From NCBI GenBank assembly GCA_004552515.1, contig SFOF01000158.1, forward strand, positions 1-5,533: 5,533 bases of DNA, written 5' to 3'. A model generated the notes under the pieces. That model was not told the origin of the DNA. It made no database searches and saw nothing but the letters and a program-made list of their open reading frames with translations. The DNA comes from Clostridiales bacterium. GTDB lineage: Bacteria > Bacillota > Clostridia > Christensenellales > Aristaeellaceae. Of this stretch, positions 4,718-5,533 are shown piece after piece; positions within the stretch are counted from its first letter, which is position 1, and every line of letters begins with the position of its first letter. Both the position numbers and the translations under genes were made by a program.

Positions 4718-5533
4718 GTGGCAAAAGCCAAACCGAAGGGCCGCGTCAACCGCATCGCGCTCGCGCTGTCTGTCATTCTCCTGATCGCGCTGCTCGGCTC
4801 CGTCGCGGCCAATCTCTACGCGTCCGGGCAGACGGACATATTCAGCCGGGTCGGCTATGGCGCTTCATTGCAAAACAGCCAGATTCTCGTGGACGAGGCG
4901 CTGGAAATCACGTTCCTGGGCACCTATCAAAACACCGTTCTGGCCTTCGACGGCGCGGGAACGCCCCTGTGGCAGCATGAAATCAGCGGCGCCATCAGCG
5001 CCATGGACTACGACGCCGCGCGGCAGTGGCTGATCGTCGGCTCGCAGGACAGAAATATCTATCTCTATGAGGCCGCCTCCGGCAGCGTGGTCAGGACGAT
5101 CCCCGCCGACGGCAAGGTTTACGATCTGGACTACGATCAGGCGACGGGACGGCTGCTCATCTCCGCAGGCGTCAGCGCCAGCAAGCATCTGCTCAAAATC
5201 GTGGACATCGAAACCGGCGAAGAGCTGATGCGCGAATCGCTCAAAAACACCGCCCGCGCCGCCCGCTTCAGCGCCGACGGCGAGGCGATCTTCTATGGCG
5301 ACAACCGCGCGCGCATCACCAAGATCGACCTGACCGGCAAAAAGCTCGCGCAGGAAAAGGCGCGCAGCGGCGTGCGCGATCTCGAGGTGGTCGAAAAGAC
5401 CGGCGACGTGCTCGTCACCGACGAAAACGGCAGCGTCATCCGGCTGGATAAGGATCTCAACCGCCTCTTCACCACGGAAATTGTGGGCGAGAGCCGCTGC
5501 CTGGGCACGACCGACGACGGCCGCTGGATCGGC
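4718..5533 (+). CDS. Membrane-anchored extracellular beta-propeller protein (incomplete, runs off the window)
   Basis: The gene starts with GTG at 4718, with AAGGAG (4703-4708) 9 bases upstream and an in-frame TAA directly before it, so the start is well fixed. It stays open for 272 codons to the window end; the C-terminus is missing. Residues 1-12 are basic, and about 13-33 form one hydrophobic helix without a signal peptidase site, so it is likely an N-in anchor with the rest outside. From about 57, units of about 40 residues repeat, each with a strand ending in a short turn such as NTVLAFDGAGTPLWQ (72-86), RNIYLYEAASGSVVR, LLKIVDIETGEELM and ARITKIDLTGKKLA. At least five WD40/PQQ-like blades are visible and a sixth begins. 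No enzyme residues are recognised. It follows the sugar-binding protein gene where a permease gene is expected. It may be an accessory surface subunit, or the N-terminal part of a propeller fused to a permease; the missing 3' part would decide. Confidence 0.85.
   Translation, partial: MAKAKPKGRVNRIALALSVILLIALLGSVAANLYASGQTDIFSRVGYGASLQNSQILVDEALEITFLGTYQNTVLAFDGAGTPLWQHEISGAISAMDYDAARQWLIVGSQDRNIYLYEAASGSVVRTIPADGKVYDLDYDQATGRLLISAGVSASKHLLKIVDIETGEELMRESLKNTARAARFSADGEAIFYGDNRARITKIDLTGKKLAQEKARSGVRDLEVVEKTGDVLVTDENGSVIRLDKDLNRLFTTEIVGESRCLGTTDDGRWIG

Noticed and set aside
2974..4812. Minus-strand open frame of 612 codons opposite the binding protein gene
   Set aside because: Its sequence is a repetitive Val/Gly/Leu/Asp mix typical of antisense reading of a GC-rich gene, and it spans the terminator and two genes on the other strand.

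Overview
The window reads as a piece of a GC-rich Bacillota (Clostridia-type) chromosome. The clues are strong AGGAGG-type ribosome binding sites, consensus sigma-A promoters with 17-bp spacers, tRNA genes without an encoded CCA, U-tract terminators, and a family-1 sugar-binding protein gene with a divergent cytoplasmic glycosidase gene. No rRNA or marker protein is present, so a finer placement cannot be supported.

Layout. Positions 13-187 hold two tRNA genes, Tyr(GTA) and Leu(CAG), closed by a clear intrinsic terminator. Positions 225-701 contain no convincing protein gene. They do hold an extended -10 promoter (384-412) followed by a leader of about 280 nt that can form several helices, and then a small three-helix membrane protein gene (702-1010) with a strong Shine-Dalgarno. 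Two hairpins separate this gene from the convergent gene on the minus strand. That gene (1120-2607, minus) encodes a 495-residue right-handed beta-helix glycosidase related to GH28 with no signal peptide. A 390-bp intergenic region (2608-2997) carries back-to-back promoters, one for each direction, and repeated candidate operator sequences midway between them. Rightwards lie a secreted sugar-binding protein gene (2998-4605), a strong intrinsic terminator (4653-4696), and a GTG-started gene (4718 to the window end, incomplete) encoding an N-terminal membrane helix followed by an extracellular beta-propeller.

How the parts fit. The divergent pair looks like a carbohydrate-use locus. The binding protein would capture an oligosaccharide outside the cell, an ABC importer would carry it in (its permease genes are not visible and are expected beyond 5533), and the beta-helix enzyme would cleave it in the cytoplasm. 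The terminator after the binding protein gene would give high binding-protein and lower downstream expression, as is usual in such operons. The unusual part is the membrane-tethered propeller in the position where the first permease gene is normally found: it is either an accessory surface subunit or the N-terminal part of a propeller-permease fusion. Functions are inferred from motifs only; the substrate is unknown.
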